Assembly (NCBI RefSeq): GCF_009363535.1
Contig: NZ_CP045369.1
Location: forward strand, 372,001-436,000
Reading direction: 5' to 3'
Source: Microbulbifer sp. THAF38
GTDB taxonomy: Bacteria; Pseudomonadota; Gammaproteobacteria; Pseudomonadales; Cellvibrionaceae
Length of the DNA stretch: 64,000 nt
The number at the start of each line of letters is the position of its first letter. Positions within the stretch are counted from its first letter, which is position 1. Shown in pieces: positions 54,064-63,952 of the stretch. The notes beneath the pieces are model-generated. The model searched no databases, was not told the DNA's origin, and worked only from the letters and a program-made list of their open reading frames with translations. Both the position numbers and the translations under genes were made by a program.

Positions 54064-55353
54064 ATGGCAAAGGTTATGCGCGTTCATTTGATTGAAGGCA
54101 CTGCAGAGGAACCCTGGGGTGAGGCGGCGCTGCTCAGTTTTAATGGCTTTGAAGCCCATATCCATATCGGTGCAGCGAAAGGCGATGCACTGGTAGCGGC
54201 CCAACGCGCGGCGCGACGCCTCGATGGTATGGGGGTAACTGAAGTTGCGCTTAGTGGTGAGGGCTGGGATATCGAAAGCCGCTGGGCTTTCTGGGCTGGT
54301 TATTTTAATCCGCGCGTCAGCAATAAAATCGACTGGGCTACAGAGGATGCCGGGGAGTTAAAAGAGCTGGCCGCACGTGAGAATGCCGCTCGCTGGGTTC
54401 GCGAGATTACCAATGGTACGCCGGATGATGTCTCGCCTAGAGTGTTGGCGGAGAGCGCTGCGGAAATGTTGCAAACGCTTGCCCCAGAAGCGGTTAGCTA
54501 TCGCATAGTAGCGGGGGATGATCTGCTGCGCGATGGTTTTGTCGGTATCCACAATGTGGGCCGCGGCAGTGTACGCGAGCCGGTCATGCTACAGCTCGAC
54601 TACAACCCCACGGGCGATGCGGATGCGGCAGTAGATACCTGCCTGGTGGGCAAGGGCATCACCTTCGATTCTGGTGGTTACAGCATTAAACCCTCCAATA
54701 ACATGGCCACCATGAAATCCGATATGGGCGGCGCCGCTATGGTAACTGGAGGTCTCGCCCTGGCGATTGCTCGCGGCCTGGGAAAAAGGGTGAAACTGTA
54801 CCTCTGCTGTGCGGAAAACCTGGTTTCCGGCCATGCCTTTAAACTGGGCGACATTATTGAGTACAGGAATGGTGTTACCGTCGAAGTATTGAATACTGAT
54901 GCGGAAGGACGCCTGGTATTGGCAGACGGCCTACTCGCCGCAGGGGAAGATAAGCCGCGCTGTCTTTTGGATGCCGCCACTCTTACGGGGGCCGCCAAAA
55001 TGGCTGTGGGACGCGATTTTAATTCTGTCTTCAGTTTCGAAGATAAAATGGCTCAAAAAGTGCTGAATGCGGCTGCACAGGAAAGTGAGAGAGCTTGGCG
55101 TTTACCGCTGGAGCCTTTCCACCTGGAGCAAATACCCTCTAACTTTGCCGATATCTCCAATATTGGCCTGGAAGGCACACCCGGTGCTTCAACTGCGGCT
55201 GCATTCCTTGCCCGGTTTGTACCGGAATATGGGAGAAACTGGGTACATATGGATCTCTCCGGCTCTTACCAGCCTAGCGCCAATGACCTTTGGGCCGCTG
55301 GTGCCAAGGGGCATGGTCTGCGAACTATCGCTCGCTTCCTGCTGGATAACTGA
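54064..55353 (+). CDS. pepB: Aminopeptidase PepB (M17 leucyl aminopeptidase family)
   Basis: 429 residues, close in length and sequence pattern to E. coli PepB. Metal and catalytic residues lie in LVGKGITFDSGGYSIKP, KSDMGGAAMVTG and the family signature NTDAEGRLVLADGL. Cleaves N-terminal residues from peptides in the cytoplasm. AAAAAGG precedes the ATG. A strong terminator follows. Confidence 0.95.
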   Translation: MAKVMRVHLIEGTAEEPWGEAALLSFNGFEAHIHIGAAKGDALVAAQRAARRLDGMGVTEVALSGEGWDIESRWAFWAGYFNPRVSNKIDWATEDAGELKELAARENAARWVREITNGTPDDVSPRVLAESAAEMLQTLAPEAVSYRIVAGDDLLRDGFVGIHNVGRGSVREPVMLQLDYNPTGDADAAVDTCLVGKGITFDSGGYSIKPSNNMATMKSDMGGAAMVTGGLALAIARGLGKRVKLYLCCAENLVSGHAFKLGDIIEYRNGVTVEVLNTDAEGRLVLADGLLAAGEDKPRCLLDAATLTGAAKMAVGRDFNSVFSFEDKMAQKVLNAAAQESERAWRLPLEPFHLEQIPSNFADISNIGLEGTPGASTAAAFLARFVPEYGRNWVHMDLSGSYQPSANDLWAAGAKGHGLRTIARFLLDN

Positions 55354-55383
55354 TACCCAGCAATTACTGCCAAAAGTCTTGCA

Positions 55384-55418
55384 AAACGCGCCTTAAGATA
55401 GGCGCGTTTCTTTTTTTT
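55384..55418 (+). terminator. Rho-independent terminator of pepB
   Basis: AAACGCGCC (55384-55392) pairs with GGCGCGTTT (55401-55409), followed by C and eight T. Confidence 0.9.
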
Positions 55419-55593
55419 CCTCCCTGGATCCTGTAAATCAACAAATAAATTCTTATTCGAATTGAAAATCTGGATAATTAGCAGGCTTCTACTAACTGAG
55501 GAAATTCTATTTTGACTCGTTAATTAATACTTGGGCGCGAGGGTATGTTCTGAGTCAATCAGATAATTTTTTTATGTCGAGGGGTAATAGGTA

Positions 55594-56748
55594 ATGAGTA
55601 GTACGGCATCTGCAAATCATACAGCTCAAAAGTTAAATCATTGTGCCAACTGTGAAACTGAGCTTTTAGGCCCTCACTGTCATGCATGTGGTCAGCCAGT
55701 CAAAGGCATGGTACGTCATTTTTCTTCTATTATTGGAGACTTGTTTGACACTCTATTGGCATTTGACTCGCGTACATGGAAGACAGTGCCCTCTCTGTTC
55801 TTTCGACCGGGCTTCTTAACTGCCGAGTATTTCTCTGGTCGCCGAGTGCGCTATGTAAGCCCCGTGCGGTTGTTTATATTCCTTTGTATTACCAGTTTTT
55901 TTGTCACTCAAATTAATAGTGATTGGGCTATTAATTTTAACAACACGGAAGTTGTAGCTGTGGATGTTGAGTCTGCTGGAAAGGGTTATGATGATGCCGT
56001 AGAAAATATTCGGAAACTTAAGCAAGAGCATGCAAATGACAACATCTTAGTTGTCAATCTGGAAGAGCTCGAATCTGATCTTGTCAAAGAACAAGTTGAA
56101 CTTAAAACAGACCTAAATGAGCTTAATAATAACCTGAGTGGTAACAAAGGGGATTCAGTTGATTCCGGTAACTTCACAAAAGATAAAATTACCTCGGGGC
56201 TAAATGAAACCATTACAGAACTAGATAAAGAATTTTTACAAGTTAAATGGCTTCCTGGCTCTGTGGAAGAGTGGATTAACAAGAAGGTTGAGAGCGCCCA
56301 TAAAAATGTAGAGAGGGTGACTGAAGACCCAAATCGATTTAAGAAAGCATTTCTGGGAGCACTACCTTCCACATTAATCATCATGCTGCCATTTTTTGCC
56401 ATGATGCTGTGGGTGCTATATATTTTTAAACGCAGGCTTTATATGGAGCACTTGATTGTAGCGCTGCATAGCCATGCTTTTATCTGCTTAAGTATATTGA
56501 TTGCCAATCTATTTTACGGTATGGGTGAGCAATTTGCTGGATATAGTGCGATTGCTTCATTTGTCGATGGTCTTTTGATCGTTCTAGTTGTTTGGATACC
56601 TATTTACCTGTTTTGTATGCAAAAGCGTGTCTATCGACAGGGCTGGCTAATAACCCTATGTAAATATTCTTTTTTAGGGTTGGCCTATTTGAGTTTGCTG
56701 TCTGTGGGAGCCGTTTTAACGATATTGTGGAGTCTGGCAGAGTTATAG
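55594..56748 (+). CDS. DUF3667 family membrane protein, tandem copy 1
   Basis: 384 residues. N-terminal zinc-ribbon-like CANCETELLGPHCHACGQPV, then the family core FFRPGFLTAEYFSGRRVRYV leading into a first membrane segment (about 90-108). A periplasmic, Glu/Lys/Asn-rich coiled region (about 115-240) follows, then four membrane segments ending in WSLAEL. No known function. Codon use is AT-rich compared with pepB. First of three paralogues in a row. Confidence 0.8.
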   Translation: MSSTASANHTAQKLNHCANCETELLGPHCHACGQPVKGMVRHFSSIIGDLFDTLLAFDSRTWKTVPSLFFRPGFLTAEYFSGRRVRYVSPVRLFIFLCITSFFVTQINSDWAINFNNTEVVAVDVESAGKGYDDAVENIRKLKQEHANDNILVVNLEELESDLVKEQVELKTDLNELNNNLSGNKGDSVDSGNFTKDKITSGLNETITELDKEFLQVKWLPGSVEEWINKKVESAHKNVERVTEDPNRFKKAFLGALPSTLIIMLPFFAMMLWVLYIFKRRLYMEHLIVALHSHAFICLSILIANLFYGMGEQFAGYSAIASFVDGLLIVLVVWIPIYLFCMQKRVYRQGWLITLCKYSFLGLAYLSLLSVGAVLTILWSLAEL

Positions 56749-56936
56749 TTAACTAGAAATAGATAGTTACATATTTTTTTTAATTTAATGTTGTATAACA
56801 TAACCGGAAAGTCCTCTGCATCACATATTGAGATTGTTAATTAATGAATAAACCCTACTGGTAATTGAATTCAATAATGTTGGATTTTTTAATGCTGGTG
56901 AAGTAACACATAATAAAATGTCTAGGGAAGTAGGTT

Positions 56937-58079
56937 TTGAGTAGTACGACATTAACGACCGGTTTTAAATGTAAAGATAATGAGTGTGCTAACTGCTCTA
57001 CAAAGTTACTAGGCTCTCATTGCTATGCTTGTGGTCAGCCAGTGAAAGGGATGGTAAGGCATTTTTCATCTGTTGTTGGTGATTTTTTAGATACCCTATT
57101 AGCGCTTGACTCAAGGAAATGGAAAACCTTGCCTGCTTTATTTTTCCGGCCAGGATTCCTAACTGTGGAATATTTTTCTGGCCGCCGGGTACGTTATGTA
57201 AGTCCTGTGAGACTCTTTATCTTTCTCTGCATTACTAGCCTTTTTATTGCTCGTCTGAGTGGTGATTGGTCAATGACATTTTCTAATACTGATACACCAA
57301 GGGAAGCCCCGGAGTCAGGAAGTTCAGATCTCGGTCAGACTGTGCAGGGAGATCAGTCGCTTCAAATTGAAAGCCTCAGACGTAAGGGTTTACTAGGAGA
57401 ACTTGACGAGAGCGAGAAAGTTTTAATTGAGGCTAGAGAAGAGATTATAAACGAAATAAAAAAAGGGCATGATAAAAGGCATATAACCTCAAAAGACAAT
57501 CTGCAATTTGCAGGGCAATCAATAGTAAATGATAGTTCTGGCAATCAAGATAATAAATTGATTCGAATGGATATAGAGGGGTTGCCAAAAACAATGAAAG
57601 AATGGATAGATGATAAAGTTGAAAATGCTAATCAAAATATTAAGGAGGTTGCTAAAAATCCAAGTCGTTTAAGAAAAGCATTCCTTAACACTATTCCTTA
57701 TGTCATGGTAATAATGTTGCCAATATTTTCCATGATTTTGTGGCTGCTCTATGTTTTTAAGCGTCGGCTATATATGGAGCATTTGATTGTAGCCTTGCAT
57801 AGCCATGCTTTCATATTTTTAAGCATCCTGGTTGCCAATTTCTTATATTTTGTGAGCAGTAAATTACTTATTTCGCCATTTATGTCTTCAATTTATAAAT
57901 ATCTTATGATGGGGTTAACTATTTGGGTGCTTATCTATCTATTTTTGATGCAGAAATGTATCTATCAGCAGAGTTGGTTTATGACCCTGTGTAAATACTC
58001 CTTTGTCGGATTAGCCTATCTTTGTTTGCTGTCTATGGGTGTGGTAGTCACTTTAGTCTGGAGTTTGGCTGAGCTATAG
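56937..58079 (+). CDS. DUF3667 family membrane protein, tandem copy 2 (TTG start)
   Basis: 380 residues. Nearly the same N-terminal and C-terminal parts as copy 1 (CANCSTKLLGSHCYACGQPV; VKGMVRHFSSVVGDFLDTLL; ending WSLAEL), but an unrelated periplasmic region (about 110-235). The start is TTG AGT AGT ACG, where copy 1 has ATG AGT AGT ACG, so the start codon has apparently changed by one base. About 190 bases separate it from copy 1. Confidence 0.78.
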   Translation: MSSTTLTTGFKCKDNECANCSTKLLGSHCYACGQPVKGMVRHFSSVVGDFLDTLLALDSRKWKTLPALFFRPGFLTVEYFSGRRVRYVSPVRLFIFLCITSLFIARLSGDWSMTFSNTDTPREAPESGSSDLGQTVQGDQSLQIESLRRKGLLGELDESEKVLIEAREEIINEIKKGHDKRHITSKDNLQFAGQSIVNDSSGNQDNKLIRMDIEGLPKTMKEWIDDKVENANQNIKEVAKNPSRLRKAFLNTIPYVMVIMLPIFSMILWLLYVFKRRLYMEHLIVALHSHAFIFLSILVANFLYFVSSKLLISPFMSSIYKYLMMGLTIWVLIYLFLMQKCIYQQSWFMTLCKYSFVGLAYLCLLSMGVVVTLVWSLAEL

Positions 58080-58157
58080 TGGCGGCTGAGTATACTCCTT
58101 ACGATATAAATAAGTTTGATGTTTAAAAAGCATAGCTGGCTCTAAAAGGTATATGCC

Positions 58158-59225
58158 ATGGATGTTAGGCGCTCAAAGATATCTTCAGCAGAAAGAAGTG
58201 ATTATTGCGCAAACTGCAATACGATTCTCTTAGGGCCTTTCTGTCATGGCTGTGGACAGCCGGTAAAAGGCATTGTAAGAAACTTTTATAGTGTGGTTTA
58301 TGATTTTCTGAATACACTTGTAGCATTTGATGCACGCATTTGGAGGACTCTTCCGGCTTTATTATTGTCTCCGGGATTTCTAACTAAAGAGTATCTATCC
58401 GGGAAACGAGCTCAATATGTCAGTCCGGCAAAGTTGTTTATTTTTCTTTGTTTAAGCGCCTTTTTCTTGATTCGTATTAGTAGTGACTGGAGTATTTCCA
58501 GTGAATACACTTCCTCTCCTAATGGGGATAACACTTTTGTTAAATCAGGAATAAATATAAACGATTCTAATAGAGAATCAGTCAGTAATGATAAGCAGTT
58601 TGATTGGCATTTGCCCGGGGGTAGGACGCTAACAGTCCTTGGTGCAGATAACAAACAAGAGGTATGGTCGATAACTTTTAATAGTATCCTCTCAGCTTTC
58701 GAAGCTAGGATCACTGGTGTAAGATTTTTGCCAAATTCGTGGTACTTGTGGCTTGATTTAGAGTTTGATAAGGCAAGGAAGAATATTGATAGAGTGTCAG
58801 AAAATCCAACTATTTTTGCCAAGGCATTTTTCGGGTCCTTACCCACCATGCTTCTATTGATGCTTCCAATATATTCAGCAATTTTGAGTTTGCTTTATTT
58901 TAATAGAAAACATCTATATATGGAGCACGTCATAGTGGCTCTTCATGGTCATGCTTATGTATGTCTGACACTATTATTGGAAACCATAATTTTTCTTGTG
59001 CAGGAGTCTATTGAACCCTTATTCTGGGCCGAAATAATATGTTACGGAATAATGCTGCTTCTATTTCTTTGGGTGCCGATAAACCTTTTTATGATGCAAA
59101 GGCGTATGTATTCTGAGAGCTGGCTGCTAGCCTGTATAAAATACATTGTTTTAACTCTGGTTTATTTGCCCTTGATTATGCTGGGAACGATGTTGGCCGC
59201 ATTTTTTAGTTTGGCAGAGTTGTAA
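58158..59225 (+). CDS. DUF3667 family membrane protein, tandem copy 3
   Basis: 355 residues. The most diverged copy: CANCNTILLGPFCHGCGQPV, LLLSPGFLTKEYLSGKRAQY, and C-terminus FSLAEL. The periplasmic part (about 110-210) is shorter and different again. Starts 78 bases after copy 2. No terminator was identified after it. Confidence 0.78.
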   Translation: MDVRRSKISSAERSDYCANCNTILLGPFCHGCGQPVKGIVRNFYSVVYDFLNTLVAFDARIWRTLPALLLSPGFLTKEYLSGKRAQYVSPAKLFIFLCLSAFFLIRISSDWSISSEYTSSPNGDNTFVKSGININDSNRESVSNDKQFDWHLPGGRTLTVLGADNKQEVWSITFNSILSAFEARITGVRFLPNSWYLWLDLEFDKARKNIDRVSENPTIFAKAFFGSLPTMLLLMLPIYSAILSLLYFNRKHLYMEHVIVALHGHAYVCLTLLLETIIFLVQESIEPLFWAEIICYGIMLLLFLWVPINLFMMQRRMYSESWLLACIKYIVLTLVYLPLIMLGTMLAAFFSLAEL

Positions 59226-59383
59226 GTAAATTATTGAAATATTCAATTTCTTCGAAGTTTTTTACTGTTTATGATCTTAATGTGTGGCGTTAACAGCTTT
59301 TAAATGTTGTTAGGATGACATGGTGTATTGAAAGCAGGATTAGATCTTCCGTTTATTAATGGCAGGCAACTAGGTGTATTGAG

Positions 59384-59659
59384 TTAGCGAGCCAGGTGAA
59401 CATTAATTACTTCACAATTCTCTTTGTTTACTGTGGCCGTTGGCATACCACCGCTGTTAGGGTTGGTGTCGGGATTCTTGGGTACAATGATGTACATACG
59501 ATGGTAGTTCCGCAGTAAATAGTCTTTCTTATCTACGCTTAACCAAGGGTATTCCCTCGCAATAGCGGCTACACCTCTTGCCAGAGCAATGCCATCGGTA
59601 CAGTTGTTTAGTGTGGTGGTGGCCATAACTATGGCGAGCAGTGCAGGTGAGAAGATCAT
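59384..59659 (-). CDS. Small protein, possibly exported, unknown function
   Basis: 91 residues with a weakly signal-like N-terminus (MIFSPALLAIVMATTTLNNC), which could be a lipobox-type end or just hydrophobic. No family recognised. Low confidence that it is expressed; AT-rich neighbourhood. Confidence 0.4.
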   Translation of the reverse strand: MIFSPALLAIVMATTTLNNCTDGIALARGVAAIAREYPWLSVDKKDYLLRNYHRMYIIVPKNPDTNPNSGGMPTATVNKENCEVINVHLAR

Positions 59660-60139
59660 AAATCCTGTTCTTTGGCCGTAGTAAGAACTGATCGGCGGTA
59701 CTAAGTTGTTATAGGAGGAGTATAACTAACTCAGAGCCTTAGCTGTAGCGGTCCTAATCAGCATTATCTATGCCCCACTCTCCCTTGTAGAGTGATCTTC
59801 TCAGTTCAGTCACTCTACTAAAGTGATGCCTTTCTTCTATATAGCTCATCAAGTAAGCCCCTTTATTGTATTTTGGGCGCTATCTCTATTTGAATATCCA
59901 CTTTAATAGTCCCAACTGAAACCACAAAAATAAGATCTATCCAGGAGAATGAACTCCCAATGCTTCACTACTGAGCGTAAACCCTTTAATCACAAAAAAG
60001 GGGATAGGGCGGTTTGCAACTGTTAGCGGTTGATAACAATAGACCCGCTCATATTGGTAGTCTATATGTCTGTATTTGTCGTAATTGTGTCTCATAAGAC
60101 ACCTCCTAAGCTGTAGAATGGATTTATGGAGGAGACACT
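59660..60139. other. Intergenic region upstream of the GlxA-type regulator
   Basis: About 480 AT-rich bases with no credible gene. Near its end is the perfect dyad GTGTCT-CATA-AGACAC (60087-60102), listed separately. Confidence 0.4.
60087..60102. promoter_or_regulatory. Possible operator upstream of the GlxA-type gene
   Basis: GTGTCT-CATA-AGACAC, a perfect 6-base inverted repeat with a 4-base centre, 37 bases before the ATG. It could be a self-operator of the regulator or a hairpin in its leader. Not matched to a known motif. Confidence 0.35.
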
Positions 60140-61087
60140 ATGAGTAGGAAGATTGGTTTTTTTATTGCCGATGGATTTCAGGCCCTAGATCTTTTCGGCC
60201 CCCTGGATGCCTTTATGGAAGCCAACAGTTTTGTCAGTGAGGCTTATTCTTGCTGCTTGCTCGGTCTTTCTACTGGAACAGTTAATACAGTTTATGGTCA
60301 GTCACTCTCGGTAGACTGCGATATTTTTGAGGCTCCCATAATCGATTACCTGGTAATTTGTGGTGGCACTGGGATGCGGCAGCTGGAATTGAATTCAAAG
60401 CAGCTCAATGCCTTGAGGTTGATCGCAAAAAATGCCACAAGAGTGGTGAGTATTTGTACCGGTGCTTTTGTTCTAGCAAAGGTATTTCCAGAGCAAAGTC
60501 ATAGAGTTACTACACATTGGCGACATTGCCGCCAATTGGCACAGCAGGCAGTAAATTATCAAGTGGAAGAGGATCCCCTGTTTATTGAAAGTGAGGGAAT
60601 CTGGTCTTCTGCCGGTGTTTTATCCGGTGTAGACCTAGCCTTAGAGATTATTCGCAGGGACCACGGCAACACTATTGCTGCCAGTGTTGCTAAGGAGCTG
60701 GTGGTCTATTTACAGCGTCGCGGGGGACAGGCGCAGTACTCAGACCTATTACAAGTGCAGTCTGGCGATAGTATGCGTCTCAACCCCCTGCTGGAGTGGT
60801 TGGCTGAAGACTACCAAAAATCTATTAGTGTCTCCGATATGGCTGAGAGAATAGCTATTAGTGAACGTCAGTTGACTCGCTTATTCAAACGTCATTTACA
60901 TAGCACGCCCAGCCAGTATTTAAATCAAATTCGTCTCAACCGGGCGCGTGACTTGATTACCTGCGAGTCCCTGAGTTTGGAGCAAGTGGCTCTACGGGTA
61001 GGGTTTTCCAGTTATGATAGTTTTCGTCGGGCATTTCACCTTCAGTTTGGAGTATCTCCCTCTTCTTTCAGCCGGAATCCAGTATGA
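60140..61087 (+). CDS. GlxA family transcriptional regulator (DJ-1/PfpI plus AraC)
   Basis: 315 residues. N-terminal DJ-1/PfpI-like domain (about 1-200) with the elbow Cys106 in VVSICTGAFVLAK. C-terminal AraC helix-turn-helix domain (about 215-312): SVSDMAERIAISERQLTRLF, and the second HTH LEQVALRVGFSSYDSFRRAF. GGAGGAGA-type ribosome-binding site before the ATG. Its stop overlaps the start of the broken S41 gene (ATGA), so both were one operon. Confidence 0.9.
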   Translation: MSRKIGFFIADGFQALDLFGPLDAFMEANSFVSEAYSCCLLGLSTGTVNTVYGQSLSVDCDIFEAPIIDYLVICGGTGMRQLELNSKQLNALRLIAKNATRVVSICTGAFVLAKVFPEQSHRVTTHWRHCRQLAQQAVNYQVEEDPLFIESEGIWSSAGVLSGVDLALEIIRRDHGNTIAASVAKELVVYLQRRGGQAQYSDLLQVQSGDSMRLNPLLEWLAEDYQKSISVSDMAERIAISERQLTRLFKRHLHSTPSQYLNQIRLNRARDLITCESLSLEQVALRVGFSSYDSFRRAFHLQFGVSPSSFSRNPV

Positions 61088-62346
61088 AACAAAAATTATT
61101 TTTGATTACCTATTTATTATTTTTCTCATGCCAAGCCTACACGCTTGAAGCTGAAGAGGTGGACCTATGGAAGGAAGATATACAGTAATTACACAGCTTA
61201 ATTGAGGCACGTCACATTGATCCGTTTGTTAATATTGAGAAATATGAATTCGATGAGCAAATTGATAAGCTGCTTGAAAGTTTGCCCAATATGAATGAAG
61301 CGGAAGTAGAAGTGGGAGTAATGCGCATAATGCGTAGTATTGGAGATGCTCACACCTCCTATAATATAATGTCTGGTCCTCATAAACATTACCCATTTCG
61401 ATTTAAATGCTTTGGCGATAAGCTTAAAGTGGTAGATTCTGTAGAGAAATACAGTTTTTTGCGGGGGGCTGATCTAACTGCGATCAATGGTTATACCATA
61501 CCTAAATTAGAGCAGTATCTGGCACCTTTTGTAAATTATGTTGAGAACCCATATAGTTTTAAATTTTCCTTAAGCTTCCATGTCACTTTAGCTAAGTTTC
61601 TCTATGGCGTTGGCATTACTGATGGGCAAGGTGAGGTAACTTATCAGTTTTCAAAAGATGGTAAACCTATCTCTATAAAAGTGAACTCTGTTTCTATGGG
61701 GGAATTCGGTAGATTGAGTACACAGTATCCGGTTTTGGTGCCTGATATTAACTACTATAATATAGATTTGCCTGGTATCCGTCTGGCCTTCCTGAGTAAG
61801 TACGATACAATTTACTTGAATTTTGATAATTATCCGGAGTTGATTGAGCTTCAAAAGCAGTGTGAAAATATTATCGATGTCATGCGTGCTAGCAGAGCAC
61901 GTAATCTTGTTATCGATTTTCGAGATAATCATGGTGGAAACTTTTACGTAGGTTTGGCTCTCTCCTCATGTATTCAAAGACTGGATCAGTTCGACTGGCG
62001 CAACGGCATATTTGTAATGATTGATGAAGGTACTCAATCAGCAGCGATGAGTAATGCCGCCCAGTATCAGCAAATTCTTAATGCCACCTTGGTGGGGGCT
62101 CCGACAGGTGCTGATCCAAATATAGCTGCTGAGACTAACCGTTTCAGGCTTAAAAATTCGAATAGAGAAGTAAGTATTTCTAAGCGTTATTATCGTTTTA
62201 TTCAATCACCTGCTGATGCGCTTTATCCAGATTTTCCGGCGATGACTAGCTGGCGTGACTACAAGCAGGGTAAAGACGGAGCACTATTGCAGTTACTTAA
62301 CCATATTCAAGATACAAATCGTGAAAGGCAGATCAAGTCATCGTAA
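61084..62346 (+). pseudogene. S41 family peptidase interrupted by an in-frame TAA
   Basis: The ATG at 61084 overlaps the regulator's stop and opens a signal peptide (MKQKLFLITYLLFFSC), then the frame hits TAA at codon 35 (61186-61188). Without a shift it continues in the same frame to 62346 with IEARHIDPFVNIEKYEFDEQ, the N-terminal S41 region, a PDZ-like middle, and the C-terminal core RNLVIDFRDNHGGNFYVG and DEGTQSAAMSNAAQ (probable catalytic Ser). One substitution, for example CAA to TAA, explains it. Internal restart codons (e.g. TTG 61282) would give an unexported fragment. Confidence 0.8.
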
Positions 62347-62495
62347 ATATCATCTTTCGCCTTGGAATTAAAACACTGCTCTCGGAGTTCTATAAAATAG
62401 ATATGCCGATAGCGAGCTCCGATGGCTTATCTACAGTTAACGCCGAAAGCAGTGTGTTATTTTTTTCTTATGCAGTAGAGCTTAAAAACAAATAA

Positions 62496-63509
62496 TTACC
62501 ACTCCACACAAATCTTACCAAAATGTGATCCGCTGGTTTGGTATTCAAAAGCTTTCTCTAGTTCAGAAAATGGGAATGTCTTGTCGATAACCGGATGTAC
62601 TGCATTACTTTCCAGTGCTGCAACATAATCCTGCTGTTCACAGCGATTTCCCACAACCAGCCCCTGTAGACGAGCCTGTTTTCCCATCAATAGAGCTGTT
62701 GGGACTTCTCCCTCTCTGCCGGTTAACACCCCAATCAGAGATATATGGCCCCCGACCCTAACTGACTGAATGGATTGTTCCAAAGTTGCGGGACCACCCA
62801 GCTCGATAATGTGATCGACCCCTGTGCCATGGGTTAACTCCAACACTTTTTCTGACCACTGTGTATGAGTCTTATAGTTAATACCATGTGTTGCCCCCAA
62901 TTTCATGGCTCGTTCCAGTTTCTCATCGGAGGATGAGGTCACAATCACTCGGGCACCCAACATATTAGCAATTTGAATTACGGCAATGGATACGCCACCA
63001 GTGCCCAGAGTTAATATGGTATCTCCAGGTTTTACTTTGCCATCGCTCACCAGGGCCCTCCAGGCCGTGAGGCCTGCTGTGGTAATGGTGGCGGATTCAG
63101 TGTGGCTCCAGCCTTTGGGTGCGAGGGTAAATGCAGTGGCATCACGTACTACATACTGGGCAGCCATTCCATCAATGCCATCTCCTGGCGTATTGGCAAA
63201 GCCCCAAACATTGTGACACGCGGGCCCGGCTTGCCATTGGGGAAAAAAGCAGGAAACTACGGAATCGCCTACCTTAAATTCAGTGATTCCCTCGCCAACG
63301 GCCTCTACGGTGCCTGCGCCATCTGACATCAATATACGACCATTCTCTGTGGATATACTGCCGTCGGCGACCAGTAAATCATGGAAGTTGAGTGAGGATG
63401 CGCCAATAGCAACCCGAATCTGCCCTGGTCCCGGTTTGCCGGGGTCATCAATTTCACTCAGAGAAATGTTCTCCAAGCCTCCAGGCGCTTTAAGCGTCAA
63501 TGCTTTCAT
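62496..63509 (-). CDS. NAD(P)-dependent alcohol dehydrogenase (MDR family)
   Basis: 337 residues from ATG 63509, with AAGGTGAG upstream. GroES-like N-terminal domain (MKALTLKAPGG...), Rossmann domain with the nucleotide-binding ILTLGTGGVSIAVIQIANML. The Cys/His pattern for the catalytic zinc of classical alcohol dehydrogenases is not seen at its usual place, so it is closer to quinone-oxidoreductase-like members. Substrate unknown. Confidence 0.88.
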   Translation of the reverse strand: MKALTLKAPGGLENISLSEIDDPGKPGPGQIRVAIGASSLNFHDLLVADGSISTENGRILMSDGAGTVEAVGEGITEFKVGDSVVSCFFPQWQAGPACHNVWGFANTPGDGIDGMAAQYVVRDATAFTLAPKGWSHTESATITTAGLTAWRALVSDGKVKPGDTILTLGTGGVSIAVIQIANMLGARVIVTSSSDEKLERAMKLGATHGINYKTHTQWSEKVLELTHGTGVDHIIELGGPATLEQSIQSVRVGGHISLIGVLTGREGEVPTALLMGKQARLQGLVVGNRCEQQDYVAALESNAVHPVIDKTFPFSELEKAFEYQTSGSHFGKICVEW

Positions 63510-63928
63510 AATACTCACCTTTTTGTTGAATAACGCGGTCACATGCTTGTATTTAACTCAACCGACGATGATCTGTGATCATGGGGTTAAAACTGGCAGT
63601 TCTCAAGTAGCATGAGGCGAGACTTCGGAAGCCTAGATCGAGTCCAGATACTACAAAGGAGTACCAGAGAAGTATTCCGCTGCTGACGACCCCATTGTAT
63701 TTTTATGAAAATGGCTTAAATAGGTGGAGCATTAAGCTCGTTAGGACAGTTTTTATTAAGCGAAGCAATCTTTGAAAACACTATATTTCATAAGCATATA
63801 AAATTTGCTTGCTTACATATCTAACTTAATTTCCTAGATTCTCACAATAACCGACACACTTGGCGATAGCGAAGGAGGCCAGCTGGTTGTAGGCTAGTAA
63901 GCTTCCACACAAACAAGCCAGGAACCTC
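63510..63928. other. Intergenic region leading into an IS30-type element
   Basis: About 420 bases, AT-rich, without a gene. The left end of the insertion sequence should lie here, but I cannot identify its terminal inverted repeat because the right end is outside the window. Confidence 0.4.
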
Positions 63929-63952
63929 ATGGGAACCCGTACCAACCAGCTG
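63880..63952. repeat. 10-base inverted repeat enclosing the transposase start
   Basis: CAGCTGGTTG (63880-63889) and CAACCAGCTG (63943-63952) are perfect complements. They flank the AGGAA ribosome-binding site and ATG at 63929, so a transcript entering from upstream could fold the start region into a loop. Confidence 0.6.
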
